A stretch of DNA of 64,000 nucleotides. Origin: Tessaracoccus antarcticus. Its GTDB lineage: Bacteria; Actinomycetota; Actinomycetes; Propionibacteriales; Propionibacteriaceae. Location: assembly GCF_003688855.1 (NCBI RefSeq), contig NZ_REFW01000004.1, positions 1-64,000 of the forward strand. Reading direction: 5' to 3'. Positions 16,522 through 26,904 of this stretch are shown here, in pieces. A program made the translations under genes and the position numbers. Numbering within the stretch: position 1 is the stretch's first letter; each line of letters starts with the position of its first letter. The notes beneath the pieces are model-generated. The model ran no database searches, was not told the DNA's origin, and worked only from the letters and a program-made list of their open reading frames with translations.

Positions 16522-17715
16522 ATGAGCACTCGGGATCCGACCCGCCCACGCGTCCTTATGGGCGCATATGCGTTTGGGCCCTCAGACGAGCCCGAAGCGA
16601 GCGCGGGGTGGGCGTTCGCCGCTGCTGCCGCCGTTGACCACGACGTCTGGGTATTGTGCCGCTCTCGTTTCGTCGACGAGATTGCCGAGCGCCTCGGCGC
16701 GGACGCAACGCTCGCGGAGCATCTGCATGTAGTTCATATCGATCTTCCTGATTGGGTCTTTCGAGCAAAGCGTCATGCCTGGGACCTGTACTGGTACTAC
16801 TGTCTGTGGCAGATGTTGGCCGCGCGGACTGCCAAGCGTCTGCACGCGGAGCTTGGCTTCGACCTGGCCCACCACGTCACGTTCGCCAACGACTGGCTTC
16901 CTTCGGGGCTTGCCGGTATGCCAGGCGTGCCCTTCGTATGGGGCCCTGTGGGGGGTGCGTCGCGCTTGCCGATCTGGAAGCTGCGTCACTGGCTGGGGGC
17001 GCGTGGGGTGGCCATCGAAGTCGCAAGAATCGGGCTCACTTCACTGCCAAGATGGATCTTCGGGGACAGTAGTGCTCGCTCCGCCAGTGTCGTGGTGGCG
17101 CAGAACGCTGACGTCGCGCACCGCTTTCGACGTGCTCGCCGGGTGGTCGTTGAGCCGAATGCTTCACTGGATAGGGCATCACTTCCGGAACGCGTCCCTT
17201 GCGCAACCGGAGGGCGCAGAGCGGTCTTCGTCGGACGCCTCATCTACTGGAAGGGCGCTTCGTTGGCGCTGGAGGCCATGGCGCGCAAGGACGCGCGTGA
17301 CTGGACATTGGAGATATACGGTGCAGGTCGCGAACGATCCGCGCTCGATGCGTTGACGTCGCGTCTCGGTCTGGGCGACCGGGTCCTGTTTCTTGGACAC
17401 CGTCCCCGGCATGAAATTCTGGAATCGATGGCGAGAGCGGACATCTTGTTGTTCCCTTCGATGCACGACCAAGCAGGCTGGGTGGCGGCAGAGGCGAGTT
17501 CCATGGGTACACCTGTGGTGTGCCTTCCTCTCGGCGGCCCTCCAACGTTGGCAGAGCCCAATGCATTCACAACGTCGCTTCACGGTGACATTGTCGGGAA
17601 TCTTGTCACGACGATGAACCGTGCGGCAGCCACGGGGGGCACCCCCCACGACCGTTGGTCGTCCGAACGCTTGCCTGCCCTCATGTCTGATTGGTACAAC
17701 GATGCTCGAGCCTGA
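16522..17715 (+). CDS. Glycosyltransferase family 4 protein
   Basis: GT-B glycosyltransferase of 397 residues for surface glycan assembly. Visible features are the N-terminal acceptor half (VLMGAYAFGPSDEPEASAGW), an internal FVWGPVGGASRLP segment common in GT4 proteins, the domain-linking RRAVFVGRLIYWKGASLALEA and the donor-binding FPSMHDQAGWVAAEASSMG near residue 315. ATG 16522 is preferred to TTG 16510 since the conserved region begins soon after it. The next gene in the same direction is 177 nt away. Confidence 0.87.
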   Translation: MSTRDPTRPRVLMGAYAFGPSDEPEASAGWAFAAAAAVDHDVWVLCRSRFVDEIAERLGADATLAEHLHVVHIDLPDWVFRAKRHAWDLYWYYCLWQMLAARTAKRLHAELGFDLAHHVTFANDWLPSGLAGMPGVPFVWGPVGGASRLPIWKLRHWLGARGVAIEVARIGLTSLPRWIFGDSSARSASVVVAQNADVAHRFRRARRVVVEPNASLDRASLPERVPCATGGRRAVFVGRLIYWKGASLALEAMARKDARDWTLEIYGAGRERSALDALTSRLGLGDRVLFLGHRPRHEILESMARADILLFPSMHDQAGWVAAEASSMGTPVVCLPLGGPPTLAEPNAFTTSLHGDIVGNLVTTMNRAAATGGTPHDRWSSERLPALMSDWYNDARA

Positions 17716-17892
17716 CAATGCCCTTTTTGAATCTCACTGTCTTCTCGAGTGTCCGGGATGAGTTGAGCGAGTTCGAAGAGCATCACCTTGGTGTTGCGGG
17801 TCCTACATGAGTGCCGCACTCCTAGCGGGTGAGGCGCCTACATCGGCGAGGTGCGACGCTCCTTCTGGGCGCCGGGCTGGCACACTGTAACG

Positions 17893-18924
17893 ATGACGCG
17901 AGAGAACACGACGCCAACCACTCGAAGGCTGAGGGTCATGCAGTCTTTCGGTGCGCCGCGCCCGACGACCAATCCTTACATCCACATGCTGGATGAGTCA
18001 CTGGCCAAGGAACCCGGAATAGAACACCTGCGTTTCGATTACAAGAGGGCACTTCTCGGAAAGTACGATGTTCTTCATTTCCACTGGCCGGAAACCCTCT
18101 TGGGTGGAACCACTCGACCCAAAAGGCTTGTGCGCGCGCTGCTGGCCAGTGCCCTGCTGCTTCGCTTGCGTTGGGGAAAGGTGACCGTGGTCCGCACGGT
18201 ACACAACGTTGAATTACCCAGCGGCATCAGCCGATGGGAACGCTGGTTCCTGCAAGGCGTTGAGGACCACACGAGCTACCGCATCGCACTCAACCAGCAT
18301 TCTGCATCGTTTGGTCAGCGGTCCTGCGTCATCCCGCACGGACACTACATTGATTGGTTTGCGGGGGTTCCGCCCGTTGAGGCGGAGGACGACACGCTCG
18401 GATTTGTTGGTTTGATCCGGCAGTATAAAGGCGTCGAGAGCCTCATAGGGGCGTTTAAGGGCACGCTGGAGAGCCTGCCTGACACCATTTTGAGAATCTG
18501 CGGTAATCCCACAAGTGAGTTGATGCGGCAGGAGGTCGAATCACTCGCTCGTGAGGACAGTCGAATCATTTTGGACCTGCGATACCTCTCTGAGGAGGCC
18601 TTTGCGACGGCCATCATGGGCATGCGAGGTGTGGTTCTGCCCTACCGATTCATGCACAACTCCGGGGCTGTTCTGGCCGCGTTGTCCCTTGGCCGGCCAG
18701 TACTTGTCCCGGACAACGAGATGAACCGCGACCTGGCGTCAGAGGTCGGACCCGGCTGGATCCACCATTTCAGTGATGACCTGACCCCCGGTGACGTGAT
18801 CGCTTTTCGCGAAGCAGTTTCTGCCTTGCCGGTTGAGCCACCCCGTCTTGGGGCGCGCGGATGGGCTGATGCAGGGCGCCGCCATGCGGAGGCCTACGCC
18901 ACGGCAAGCAGACGCCGTGCCTGA
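17893..18924 (+). CDS. GumK-like/GT-B family glycosyltransferase
   Basis: Predicted cytoplasmic GT-B glycosyltransferase of 343 residues. It has YDVLHFHWPE followed by VVRTVHNVELP in the first half, and FVGLIRQYKGVESLIGAF with VVLPYRFMHNSGAVLAALSLG as the donor half. This pattern matches a group of family 4-like transferases near exopolysaccharide genes. ATG 17893 is chosen over an upstream in-frame start at 17851 because LRVMQSFGAPRPTTNPYIHML is the natural domain opening. The end overlaps the start of the next gene, so both are probably translated together. Linkage made is unknown. Confidence 0.82.
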   Translation: MTRENTTPTTRRLRVMQSFGAPRPTTNPYIHMLDESLAKEPGIEHLRFDYKRALLGKYDVLHFHWPETLLGGTTRPKRLVRALLASALLLRLRWGKVTVVRTVHNVELPSGISRWERWFLQGVEDHTSYRIALNQHSASFGQRSCVIPHGHYIDWFAGVPPVEAEDDTLGFVGLIRQYKGVESLIGAFKGTLESLPDTILRICGNPTSELMRQEVESLAREDSRIILDLRYLSEEAFATAIMGMRGVVLPYRFMHNSGAVLAALSLGRPVLVPDNEMNRDLASEVGPGWIHHFSDDLTPGDVIAFREAVSALPVEPPRLGARGWADAGRRHAEAYATASRRRA

Positions 18925-20608
18925 CCGCCATGACATTGGGCGGCTTCGGCTCGCCGTGGCAATTCCCACCTACCGACGTTTGGAATCCTTGGAGAAGCTT
19001 CTGGGAGTTCTCGCTGAGCGGGTTTCGGAATTGTCTGACCGCTTCGAGGTCTCAGTCATCGTCGTTGACAACGATTCTGATGCATCCGCGCGCGACATCG
19101 TGACTCAGGGGAGTTGGGGTGTTCCTGTTCATTATGCCCACGAGCCCACACCCGGCATCGCCGCGGCTCGGAGCCGTCTCCTAGCGGAGGCTTCGGAGCA
19201 TGGGCTGCTGGTGTTTATCGACGATGACGAGTGGCCCACCCCGGGGTGGCTGACGGAGCTTGTGCACATGTGGGAGAAGACTGGTGCCACTGCGGTCATG
19301 GGAAGGGTGGAGACGATCCTGCCGAAAGACGTCGACCCGTGGGTGCGTGCCGTGGGGATTTTCGAGAGGGCGAAGCGGCTGCCGGGAGAGCGGCTTCCCG
19401 CCGCGGCGACCGGAAATCTCCTCCTGGACCTGAATCAGGTTCGGCATTTCAACGTTGACTTCGATCCGACGCTGGGAACCAGCGGCGGGGAAGACACACT
19501 CTTCACGCGAACTCTGGTGGCTCGTGGCGGCACGATCGTCGCCTGCCCGGCATCGGTGGCGCTTGATGAGCCCGGGTTGGAGAGGGCGACGCGATCGTTC
19601 ACCCTGAGGCGGGCTCGCTTCCATGGCGTTACGCAGGCCGACATCGACCTTCGTCTGGCGACAAGTCCCGGCCGGCGACTGTTCTCCCGGCTTCGCTCGA
19701 CAGCCAAGGGTTCTGTGTGGATCGCACTGGGCTCCCTGCGCGGGCTGAAAAGTCTGGTGAGTCAGTCGCTGGCGGACAGCGCCTGGAGTGCCAGGCGTAT
19801 TCAGCGAGGCCTTGGTCTGCTCCACGGGGCTTGGGGGTCGCCCCCGGGGGAGTACGCACGCGGTCCGAAGTTGTCGCACGCGGTGCGTCTCTCGCATCTC
19901 AAGTCCAAAGTGCGTTCCGCGTCGCCGTTCTTTCGTTCGGTAGTGGGGGTGGATGTCGCCAAACCTGTCGTGGTGCTGACCCTCGACGACGGCCCCGATC
20001 CCCACTGGACCCCGCTCATTCTGGACCTGTTGAAGAGCCGGGGCGTCAGTGCAACATTCTTCGTTCTCCTGACACGCGTCCGCCGACACCCGGAACTCTT
20101 GGCTCGGATTGTCAAGGAGGGCCACGACGTTGGGCTGCACGGCATCGATCACCGGAGGATCACAACGCTCAACCGGCGGGATCTCGCGGCGCAACTGAAC
20201 GCAGGGCGCCGTGAGTTGGAGGCAGCCATCGGTGCGCCGGTGCGGTGGTACCGGCCGCCCTACGGGGCAATGACCCCCACGGGATGGTTGGTCGTGCGTC
20301 GTGCTGGGTTGACCCCAGTGCTCTGGGCAGCAACAGCCCTCGACGGCCGCGATGCCACGATGGAAGAGCGGATCGGTAGCGCGGTGTGTGTTCGGGCGGG
20401 GGACATCGTCCTGGCCCATGACTCGAGGGCTGGACACGAGGATGGTGCCGACGATCCTTTGATCTCGTACATTGACCGCGTCGCACTGATTGAAGCAATC
20501 CTTGATGCTTGGGCCGCCCGGAACCTCACGGCGCTGTCTCTAGAAAAAGCCTGGATTGGCGGTCCGCCCCGTCGCGCCATGGTGATGGCGTTGAAAAGGC
20601 GTTCCTGA
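18884..20608 (+). CDS. GT2 glycosyltransferase fused to a NodB-type polysaccharide deacetylase
   Basis: A two-domain protein of about 574 residues. The first part (about 20-310) is a GT2 glycosyltransferase: LAVAIPTYRRLESLEKLLGV, VIVVDNDSD and the DDDE metal site at residues 113-116. The second (about 360-560) has polysaccharide deacetylase motifs: TLDDGPD (Asp368/369), HGIDHRR (His419, His423), YRPPYGAMTP and VLAHDS. The second motif has Gly where H[S/T]xxH is usual. There is no signal peptide or clear membrane helix, so both domains should face the cytoplasm. Start choices are ATG 18884 and GTG 18917; the latter would avoid most overlap with the previous gene. It might add an N-acetylated sugar and deacetylate it. 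Confidence 0.85.
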   Translation: MRRPTPRQADAVPDRHDIGRLRLAVAIPTYRRLESLEKLLGVLAERVSELSDRFEVSVIVVDNDSDASARDIVTQGSWGVPVHYAHEPTPGIAAARSRLLAEASEHGLLVFIDDDEWPTPGWLTELVHMWEKTGATAVMGRVETILPKDVDPWVRAVGIFERAKRLPGERLPAAATGNLLLDLNQVRHFNVDFDPTLGTSGGEDTLFTRTLVARGGTIVACPASVALDEPGLERATRSFTLRRARFHGVTQADIDLRLATSPGRRLFSRLRSTAKGSVWIALGSLRGLKSLVSQSLADSAWSARRIQRGLGLLHGAWGSPPGEYARGPKLSHAVRLSHLKSKVRSASPFFRSVVGVDVAKPVVVLTLDDGPDPHWTPLILDLLKSRGVSATFFVLLTRVRRHPELLARIVKEGHDVGLHGIDHRRITTLNRRDLAAQLNAGRRELEAAIGAPVRWYRPPYGAMTPTGWLVVRRAGLTPVLWAATALDGRDATMEERIGSAVCVRAGDIVLAHDSRAGHEDGADDPLISYIDRVALIEAILDAWAARNLTALSLEKAWIGGPPRRAMVMALKRRS

Positions 20609-20666
20609 GACCGGGCTGTGCTGGGGCGCGATGTCCTGACCAGCCACCCCTGCCTTTGAGCTTCGG

Positions 20667-20710
20667 CGTATATAGGGGCCCATCGGCTCTGCCGCCTGCA
20701 GCTATATACG
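20667..20710. terminator. Possible bidirectional terminator or inverted repeat between convergent genes
   Basis: CGTATATAG at 20667-20675 and CTATATACG at 20702-20710 form a perfect 9-bp inverted repeat around a 26-nt GC-rich loop, midway between two convergent genes. Position favours a terminator, but the A/T-rich stem and long loop are unlike classic ones, so a binding site is also possible. Confidence 0.35.
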
Positions 20711-20766
20711 GCGCCTGGTTGGGGAGACCCATGCCTGAAGATGAATTCTCATAGTTTGCGGGCGGG

Positions 20767-21360
20767 TCAGCTCTTTTCGGCAGATGGGCCTGTGGCAGTG
20801 TCGGGCATCAGTCCTTCGGGTCGTGCGCTGCCCCACCCCGTCACTCGTCCCACTTCCACGGCGGGGTTTCCAGCCACGACGGCACCTGCCGCAACGTCGC
20901 GACGCACAACGGCACCCGCAGCCACCACGGCCCCTCGTCCAACGGTGACGCCCTTGAGGAGCATGGCGCCTGTCCCGACGAGGACGTCACCTTCGATGAC
21001 AATGGGGCGCGTGTGGGGTCGAATTCGTCCGTCTTCGCCCCGCAACCAATGAAAGTCAGTGTCCAGAATCTGAACGTTCCATGACACCCGCGTATTTGGG
21101 CCCAAAATCACTTCGGACTCGACGTTGACGATGCAACGATCGCCCAGTTTGGCGCCCGGCATAAGGGTGAGTGTCGCTCCCTCGCCGACCCAAATCCTCA
21201 CGTCGTCGGTAATCGTGCTGCCGCGTCGAAGGTCATAGGTTCCTGGACCTCCCATCTTCACACCTCGGCCAACGCGAGCTCCCAGATGCCCCCGCCCGGC
21301 CGCCCTCAGATAGGCCCAGAAGTGCCGACGTAGGTTCCCGAGATTGACTTTGTGGATCAT
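20767..21360 (-). CDS. Hexapeptide-repeat acyltransferase
   Basis: Left-handed beta-helix acyltransferase of 197 residues, likely O-acetylating a sugar of the glycan or its precursor with acetyl-CoA. Hexapeptide turns run through the middle (TITDDVRIWVGEGATLTLMP, then CIVNVESEVILGPNTRV), and GTGAMLLKGVTVGRGAVVAAGAVV with GNPAVEVG is the classic end of this family. The likely catalytic His is in ILDTDFHWL. The ATG overlaps the stop of the upstream glycosyltransferase by 4 bp, making a coupled pair. Confidence 0.88.
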   Translation of the reverse strand: MIHKVNLGNLRRHFWAYLRAAGRGHLGARVGRGVKMGGPGTYDLRRGSTITDDVRIWVGEGATLTLMPGAKLGDRCIVNVESEVILGPNTRVSWNVQILDTDFHWLRGEDGRIRPHTRPIVIEGDVLVGTGAMLLKGVTVGRGAVVAAGAVVRRDVAAGAVVAGNPAVEVGRVTGWGSARPEGLMPDTATGPSAEKS

Positions 21361-22517
21361 TGGTCCCCCGCCTCAAACATCCAGTCCTCCGCAGCCTCGC
21401 GTCCGTCCTGCTTCGGCAAGTCTTGAACAACCGACCGCGGACTGCGCTCCTGCATGAGAGCGGCGACGGTCGCCTGGGCGATGGCCGACACGTTCCCGGA
21501 CTCGGCCACAACCCAATGACCGCGCGTGGAGAGCCACTGCGCCAGACCCGTTTCATCCGTGGTAACAATGACACAGCCCATACTGAGTCCCTCCACGATG
21601 GGTAGTCCAACCTGTTCTCGCCACAGCTTGGTGGGTTGCGAGGGGAGAATGAGTACCTTTGCAGCGGACATCTCTTCAAAGATCCTCGGCCTCGCGGGAT
21701 CCACTTCCACCCGAACCCGGTCATCGCAGGATGCCAGGTGGAGTGCATCATTCACACCAACGCCCTTTCCCAGAAGCACCAACGACGCGTCCGGCACGGC
21801 CTCCCGTACCCGTGGCCACGCTGACAACACCTTGTCGAAGCCCTTGCGAGCCGAGAAGTCTCCAACGAAGATCAGGGACCTTGCCCGCGTCGCGTCCCCT
21901 CGTCCCGCGATGCGTGCGACGGGGAGGGCGTCTATGGTGCAGTGAGTTGGCCAGCGTCGGCTGTCAGGGAACCATGAGCGGTAAAGGTCATACGAATGTG
22001 ACGTGCCGAACACCAATCGGTCCAGGTGGCGCCACACCGCCGGAATAAGAAGGGCCTCCAGTCGCCACTTCCATCGTGACTTCATCGGCAGGGCGTTAGC
22101 AACAATCCGCGGGTCCTTATTCGCGATCGCATAGGAGACTACTCGGGCACTGGAGGTGCGCAGTACCGCTGCTCTAATCCGGTTGGCAGTCATGATCGCC
22201 AAGGCGCGAGGCGCGGCTCTGGCGACGAGCGGTTCATTGATTTCGATGACGTCGACATCATTGGTCAGTCCAAAACAAAAGGCGCCCAGGACACCAGCGG
22301 CGCGCAGGTCCACTGTGCTGGCCAGCTCCTTATCGAAGTCATATCGTTGGAACCGGTGGAGGATTGTGGTTGCGGCTCCCCCCCTCACGCGCTCGAGATG
22401 TGCAGTGCGGACTACGTCGTACAGCTTCACTATGCGAGGGGGGCCGGGGTCGGAGCCAGAACCCTGCGCTCGAGATGACGATTCAGTGACCGCGTCACCA
22501 GTGTCCTTATTGCTCAT
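21357..22517 (-). CDS. Glycosyltransferase family 4 protein
   Basis: GT-B glycosyltransferase of 386 residues. The N-terminal half is divergent, with a Ser/Gly-rich leader of about 28 residues. The C-terminal donor half is clear: SLIFVGDFSARKGFDKVLSA, ASLVLLGKGVGVNDALHLA, and VLILPSQPTKLWREQVGLP followed by IVEGLSMGCVIVTTDETG, which carries the conserved Glu pair region. It is coupled by an ATGA overlap to the acyltransferase. Six nucleotides before the ATG is TAATGT, which fits a leaderless promoter; a GAGGG touching the ATG is too close to act as a ribosome site. Confidence 0.85.
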   Translation of the reverse strand: MSNKDTGDAVTESSSRAQGSGSDPGPPRIVKLYDVVRTAHLERVRGGAATTILHRFQRYDFDKELASTVDLRAAGVLGAFCFGLTNDVDVIEINEPLVARAAPRALAIMTANRIRAAVLRTSSARVVSYAIANKDPRIVANALPMKSRWKWRLEALLIPAVWRHLDRLVFGTSHSYDLYRSWFPDSRRWPTHCTIDALPVARIAGRGDATRARSLIFVGDFSARKGFDKVLSAWPRVREAVPDASLVLLGKGVGVNDALHLASCDDRVRVEVDPARPRIFEEMSAAKVLILPSQPTKLWREQVGLPIVEGLSMGCVIVTTDETGLAQWLSTRGHWVVAESGNVSAIAQATVAALMQERSPRSVVQDLPKQDGREAAEDWMFEAGDQ

Positions 22518-22523
22518 CCCTCA

Positions 22524-22529
22524 ACATTA
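22524..22529 (-). promoter_or_regulatory. -10 box TAATGT, leaderless-type promoter
   Basis: On the minus strand TAATGT is followed by six nucleotides and then the ATG at 22517, placing the transcription start at or next to the start codon. No clear -35 box is seen. Confidence 0.45.
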
Positions 22530-22818
22530 GTCTGACAGGCTCGCCTGGCGCCGCGGCTCTCCGCAGTGAAAAGTGGGTACTCGTGCCCGCTCCCTGCTAC
22601 GGGAGGCACGGCTGCGACCTGGTGAGGATATCGGAATGTGGGACTTAAGATCCTCGACTCTGTACGTTCAGCGGTTGCAAAGTCGAGTTGCCCTCCCATG
22701 CATGACGCGGTATCGACCAAGTTTCTCACCGTGGAATAGGCCGTAGGGTCATCCGGTCTTCAGGAAGCTGGAACGAGCACAGGGGGGGTCGACCTGTCGC
22801 CCAAAAACCTAAGGCATC
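22530..22818. other. Divergent intergenic region between glycosyltransferase and tagD-like gene
   Basis: With its flanks this gap is nearly 380 nt. Apart from the two promoter candidates at its edges I find no reading frame with a credible ribosome site, no RNA gene and no strong hairpin. Confidence 0.4.
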
Positions 22819-22848
22819 GTGACAGACTCCTCATCGAACCGCTAGTGT
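22819..22848 (+). promoter_or_regulatory. Promoter GTGACA-18-TAGTGT for the tagD-like gene
   Basis: A -35-like GTGACA (22819-22824) and a -10-like TAGTGT (22843-22848), 18 nt apart. Transcription would begin near 22855 and give a leader of about 40 nt with GAGGG before ATG 22896. A GTG at 22857 would also be compatible with leaderless translation of a 13-residue longer protein. Confidence 0.5.
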
Positions 22849-22895
22849 AGGTACGAGTGCAGTCCGGGGGGGCTGCGCACTGGGGTGAGGGAATC

Positions 22896-23354
22896 ATGAC
22901 TTTACGCATCGGCTATGCCGCTGGCGGGTACGACCTGTTCCATGTTGGGCATCTGAACATACTGCGTCGTGCCAAGGATCACTGTGATGTTCTCATCGCA
23001 GGGGTGGTCAGCGATGAGATGCTCCTTCAGGTCAAGGGGGTTCACTCCGTCGTTCCCACTGAAGAGCGCGCCGAGATCGTCCGCAACATCAAGTGTGTGG
23101 ATGAGGTCTACATAGAGCGGGTGCCCGACAAATTGGACGTCTGGAGGGAAGTCGGCTTCACGCACTTCTTCAAGGGCGACGACTGGCGGGGCACCGAGAA
23201 GGGTCGACGCCTTGAGGACAAGTTTGCAACCGTTGGTGTCGAGATCGTCTACTTCCCGTACACAGCCCACACCTCGAGTACGGGGCTCAGGCGATCGTTG
23301 GAACTTCTCCAAGGCGGAGCTCAGGTTCTCAGAGGAAGCGTCAGCTACGCCTGA
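22896..23354 (+). CDS. TagD-like cytidylyltransferase (CDP-glycerol or related)
   Basis: Nucleotidyltransferase of 152 residues, probably making a CDP-activated polyol such as CDP-glycerol from CTP and the polyol phosphate. Motifs are GYAAGGYDLFHVGHLNIL with the HxGH pair His16/His19, the FFKGDDWRGTEKGRRLE segment and TSSTGLRRSL, corresponding to the family's RTxGISTT region. ATG 22896 is supported by GAGGG 4 nt upstream and by the usual family N-terminus. It may feed the CDP-alcohol phosphotransferase at 15685. The exact alcohol is not readable from the sequence. Confidence 0.88.
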   Translation: MTLRIGYAAGGYDLFHVGHLNILRRAKDHCDVLIAGVVSDEMLLQVKGVHSVVPTEERAEIVRNIKCVDEVYIERVPDKLDVWREVGFTHFFKGDDWRGTEKGRRLEDKFATVGVEIVYFPYTAHTSSTGLRRSLELLQGGAQVLRGSVSYA

Positions 23355-23356
23355 TC

Positions 23357-23372
23357 GAGGCTTCGGCGCCTC
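23357..23372 (+). terminator. Short hairpin after the tagD-like stop
   Basis: GAGGC and GCCTC enclose TTCGGC directly after the TGA. The 5-bp stem is weak and lacks a T-run, so this is only a candidate terminator. Confidence 0.3.
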
Positions 23373-23510
23373 TCTGTCCATCGCGTAGCCGCTTCCCGTG
23401 ATGTGGCGAAGCCTCTCTCGGCACTGCACATCATGGATATGCGCACGTAATCCAACCACCAGCAGGCAGAGACTCATTCGGTGAACACTTGGGCTCAGCC
23501 GGCCGCAGCC

Positions 23511-24398
23511 TCATCCAACTCCCCTCTGGGAGTCCGGAATCTGTAATAACTCACGGAGGTAGCTGCCGTACCCTGACTTCTCCAACTGGGCTGCACGTTC
23601 CTCCAGCTCTGAGTCGGTCAAGAAGCCCTGTCGCCACGCTGCCTCCTCGGGACATCCCACCTGGAGTCCCTGCCGCGCCTGAATCGTTCGGACAAAGCTA
23701 CTTGCGTCGTTGAGGGAATCGAAGGTCCCGGTGTCCAGCCACGCTGTGCCGCGCGGCAGGATAGAGACCTGCAACCGGCCCTGCTCCATGTACACACGGT
23801 TCACATCCGTGATCTCGTACTCTCCACGCGCCGATGGCGCGAGCCCGGATGCGATCTCCACGACGTCGGCGTCGTAGAAGTACAGCCCTGGTACCGCGTA
23901 GTGGGACTTCGGGTGGGCAGGCTTCTCTTCTATCGAGATTGCCCTGCCGGAGGCGTCAAACTCCACCACGCCGTAGGCGCCCGGGTCGGACACCCAGTAG
24001 CCGAACACGGCAGCCCCGTCGATGTCGATGCACTTCTGCAACTGGGTGCCGACGCCGTGGCCGTAGAAGATGTTGTCACCCAGAACCAGGCAGACCTTCT
24101 CGCCTCCCAAGAAGTTGGCGCCGATGGTGAACGCCTGCGCCAGCCCGTTCGGTTCAGGCTGCGTCGCGTACTCGATGGTGATGCCAAACTGGCTGCCGTC
24201 CCCCAGCAGGCGCCGGAACGCCTCCTGCTCGTGAGGAGTGGTGATGACCAGCACCTCTCTGATTCCCGCAAGAATGAGGGTTGTCAGTGGGTAATAAATC
24301 ATGGGCTTGTCGTAGACCGGAACCAGTTGTTTGCTGTTTGCGAGCGTGATCGGGTGCAAACGAGTGCCCGAACCGCCAGCCAGAATGATGCCACGCAT
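23511..24398 (-). CDS. rmlA: Glucose-1-phosphate thymidylyltransferase
   Basis: First step of dTDP-L-rhamnose synthesis: dTTP plus glucose-1-phosphate to dTDP-glucose. The 295-residue protein shows the full RmlA pattern: [16 protein letters not shown] nucleotide loop, [47 protein letters not shown] metal site and [18 protein letters not shown]. The frame is open further upstream, but ATG 24398 has GGGAG 8 nt before it and the canonical N-terminus. It is divergent from rmlB with a 39-bp gap, so both promoters overlap. Confidence 0.97.
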   Translation of the reverse strand: MRGIILAGGSGTRLHPITLANSKQLVPVYDKPMIYYPLTTLILAGIREVLVITTPHEQEAFRRLLGDGSQFGITIEYATQPEPNGLAQAFTIGANFLGGEKVCLVLGDNIFYGHGVGTQLQKCIDIDGAAVFGYWVSDPGAYGVVEFDASGRAISIEEKPAHPKSHYAVPGLYFYDADVVEIASGLAPSARGEYEITDVNRVYMEQGRLQVSILPRGTAWLDTGTFDSLNDASSFVRTIQARQGLQVGCPEEAAWRQGFLTDSELEERAAQLEKSGYGSYLRELLQIPDSQRGVG

Positions 24399-24425
24399 AA
24401 TTGAGTCTCCCACGCCGTTGTTCCC

Positions 24426-25435
<1,010 letters not shown>

Positions 25436-25436
<1 letters not shown>

Positions 25437-26854
25437 TGGGCCCCGATCGCACTGCTGCGGTCCGCAGCACGGCCATTCCGGGTCTTCTGGTGGTTGATCT
25501 GATCCTTCACGGCGATGATCGGGGCTGGTTCAAGGAGAACTGGCAGCGGGCAAAGATGACACAGCTCGGTCTTCCCGACTTCGGGCCGGTGCAGCACAGT
25601 GTGGCCATGAACCACACGGCGGGTGTGACCCGCGGGTTCCATGCCGAACCATGGGACAAGCTGGTGTCGATCGCCTCCGGACGGATTTTCGGCGCTTGGG
25701 TGGACCTTCGAGCCGGTGCGACCTTCGGGACGGCGGTGACGATGGAACTTGGTCCGGACACGGCTGTGTTCGTGCCCAGGGGCGTCGCCAACGGCTACCA
25801 GACGCTGAACGACGAGACGGTGTACTCGTACCTGGTGAATGACCACTGGAGTCCCGAGAAGCGCGACGCTTACGCCTACGTGAACCTCGCCGACGAGACG
25901 CTCGCGATCCCCTGGCCGATCCCGCTGTCCGAGGCGACCATGTCCGACGCCGACGTGGCCCATCCGCGACTGGTTGACGCGCAACCCGCACAGGAGCGCG
26001 GAACGGTGGTGATCGGTGCGGGCGGTCAACTCGGCGGTGCGCTCATGGCTCGCCTGCCCAAGGCCGTCGGCGTGACCAGGACGTCGCTCGACCTTGGCGA
26101 CCCGAACTCGTTCACGTCCGTTGACTGGTCCCAGTTGGACACCATCATCAATGCCGCCGCCTATACCGCCGTCGACGATGCCGAGACCGGCAGTGGTCGC
26201 CAGACTGCCTGGGCGACGAACGTCACAGGCGTGGCCCAGCTGTGTCGAATTGCGGCGGAACACCGCATAACGTTGGTTCACGTTTCCAGTGACTATGTGT
26301 TCGACGGTACGGCGCAGGAGTACGACGAGTATGAGCCGCCGTCGCCCCTGGGTGTCTACGGGCAGACGAAGGCCGCAGGTGACGCTCTCGTGGGACAACT
26401 GGACAGCCACCTCCTGCTACGCACGAGTTGGGTGATCGGGGAGGGCCGCAACTTCGTCTCCACCATGGTGGACCTGGCACTACGCGGCATCTCACCAACA
26501 GTGGTGAATGACCAGTTCGGGCGCCTGACCTTCACCGAGGATCTCGCCGCGGGTATCGCGCACCTGCTGGACGCGGGTGCTCCGTCCGGAACATGGAATC
26601 TCACCAACGCGGGACCGGTGCAGACCTGGGCCGACATCGCCGCCGACGTTTTCGAGCTGTGTGGACGGGACCGCAAGGACGTACGACCCGTAACGACCCA
26701 GCAGTATGCACTTCAGCAGCCACAACGGCTCACGGCCCCTCGGCCCCGCAGGAGCGCCTTGCGACTGGATCGGATCGTCGCGGCCGGATTCCAGCCCCCG
26801 GAGGCCCGGGAGCGACTGACAACCTACGTGGCGGCCCTGCTCGGTGCGCGCTGA
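25436..26854 (+). CDS. rmlCD: Fused dTDP-4-dehydrorhamnose 3,5-epimerase and reductase
   Basis: A 472-residue protein joining the last two steps to dTDP-L-rhamnose. Residues 1-185 are an RmlC-like cupin (RGFHAEPWDKLVSIASGRIF, FVPRGVANGYQTLND); the His-containing strand is somewhat atypical. Residues 190-472 are RmlD-like: VIGAGGQLGGAL, HVSSDYVFDGT and YGQTKAAGD (YxxxK). ATG 25436 overlaps the rmlB stop as TGATG, so the pair is coupled. Fusions of this type are known in actinobacteria. Together with rmlA and rmlB the pathway is complete here and can supply rhamnose to the adjacent glycan locus. Confidence 0.93.
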
Positions 26855-26904
26855 CGGGACGGACCTCTTCGAGTGCCTCCCCACCGGGCGGATACGGTGA
26901 GGTC

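Noticed and set aside
17807..17890. 27-codon frame just before the glycosyltransferase at 17893
   Set aside because: No ribosome site and no -10 box at usable distance; composition is unremarkable.
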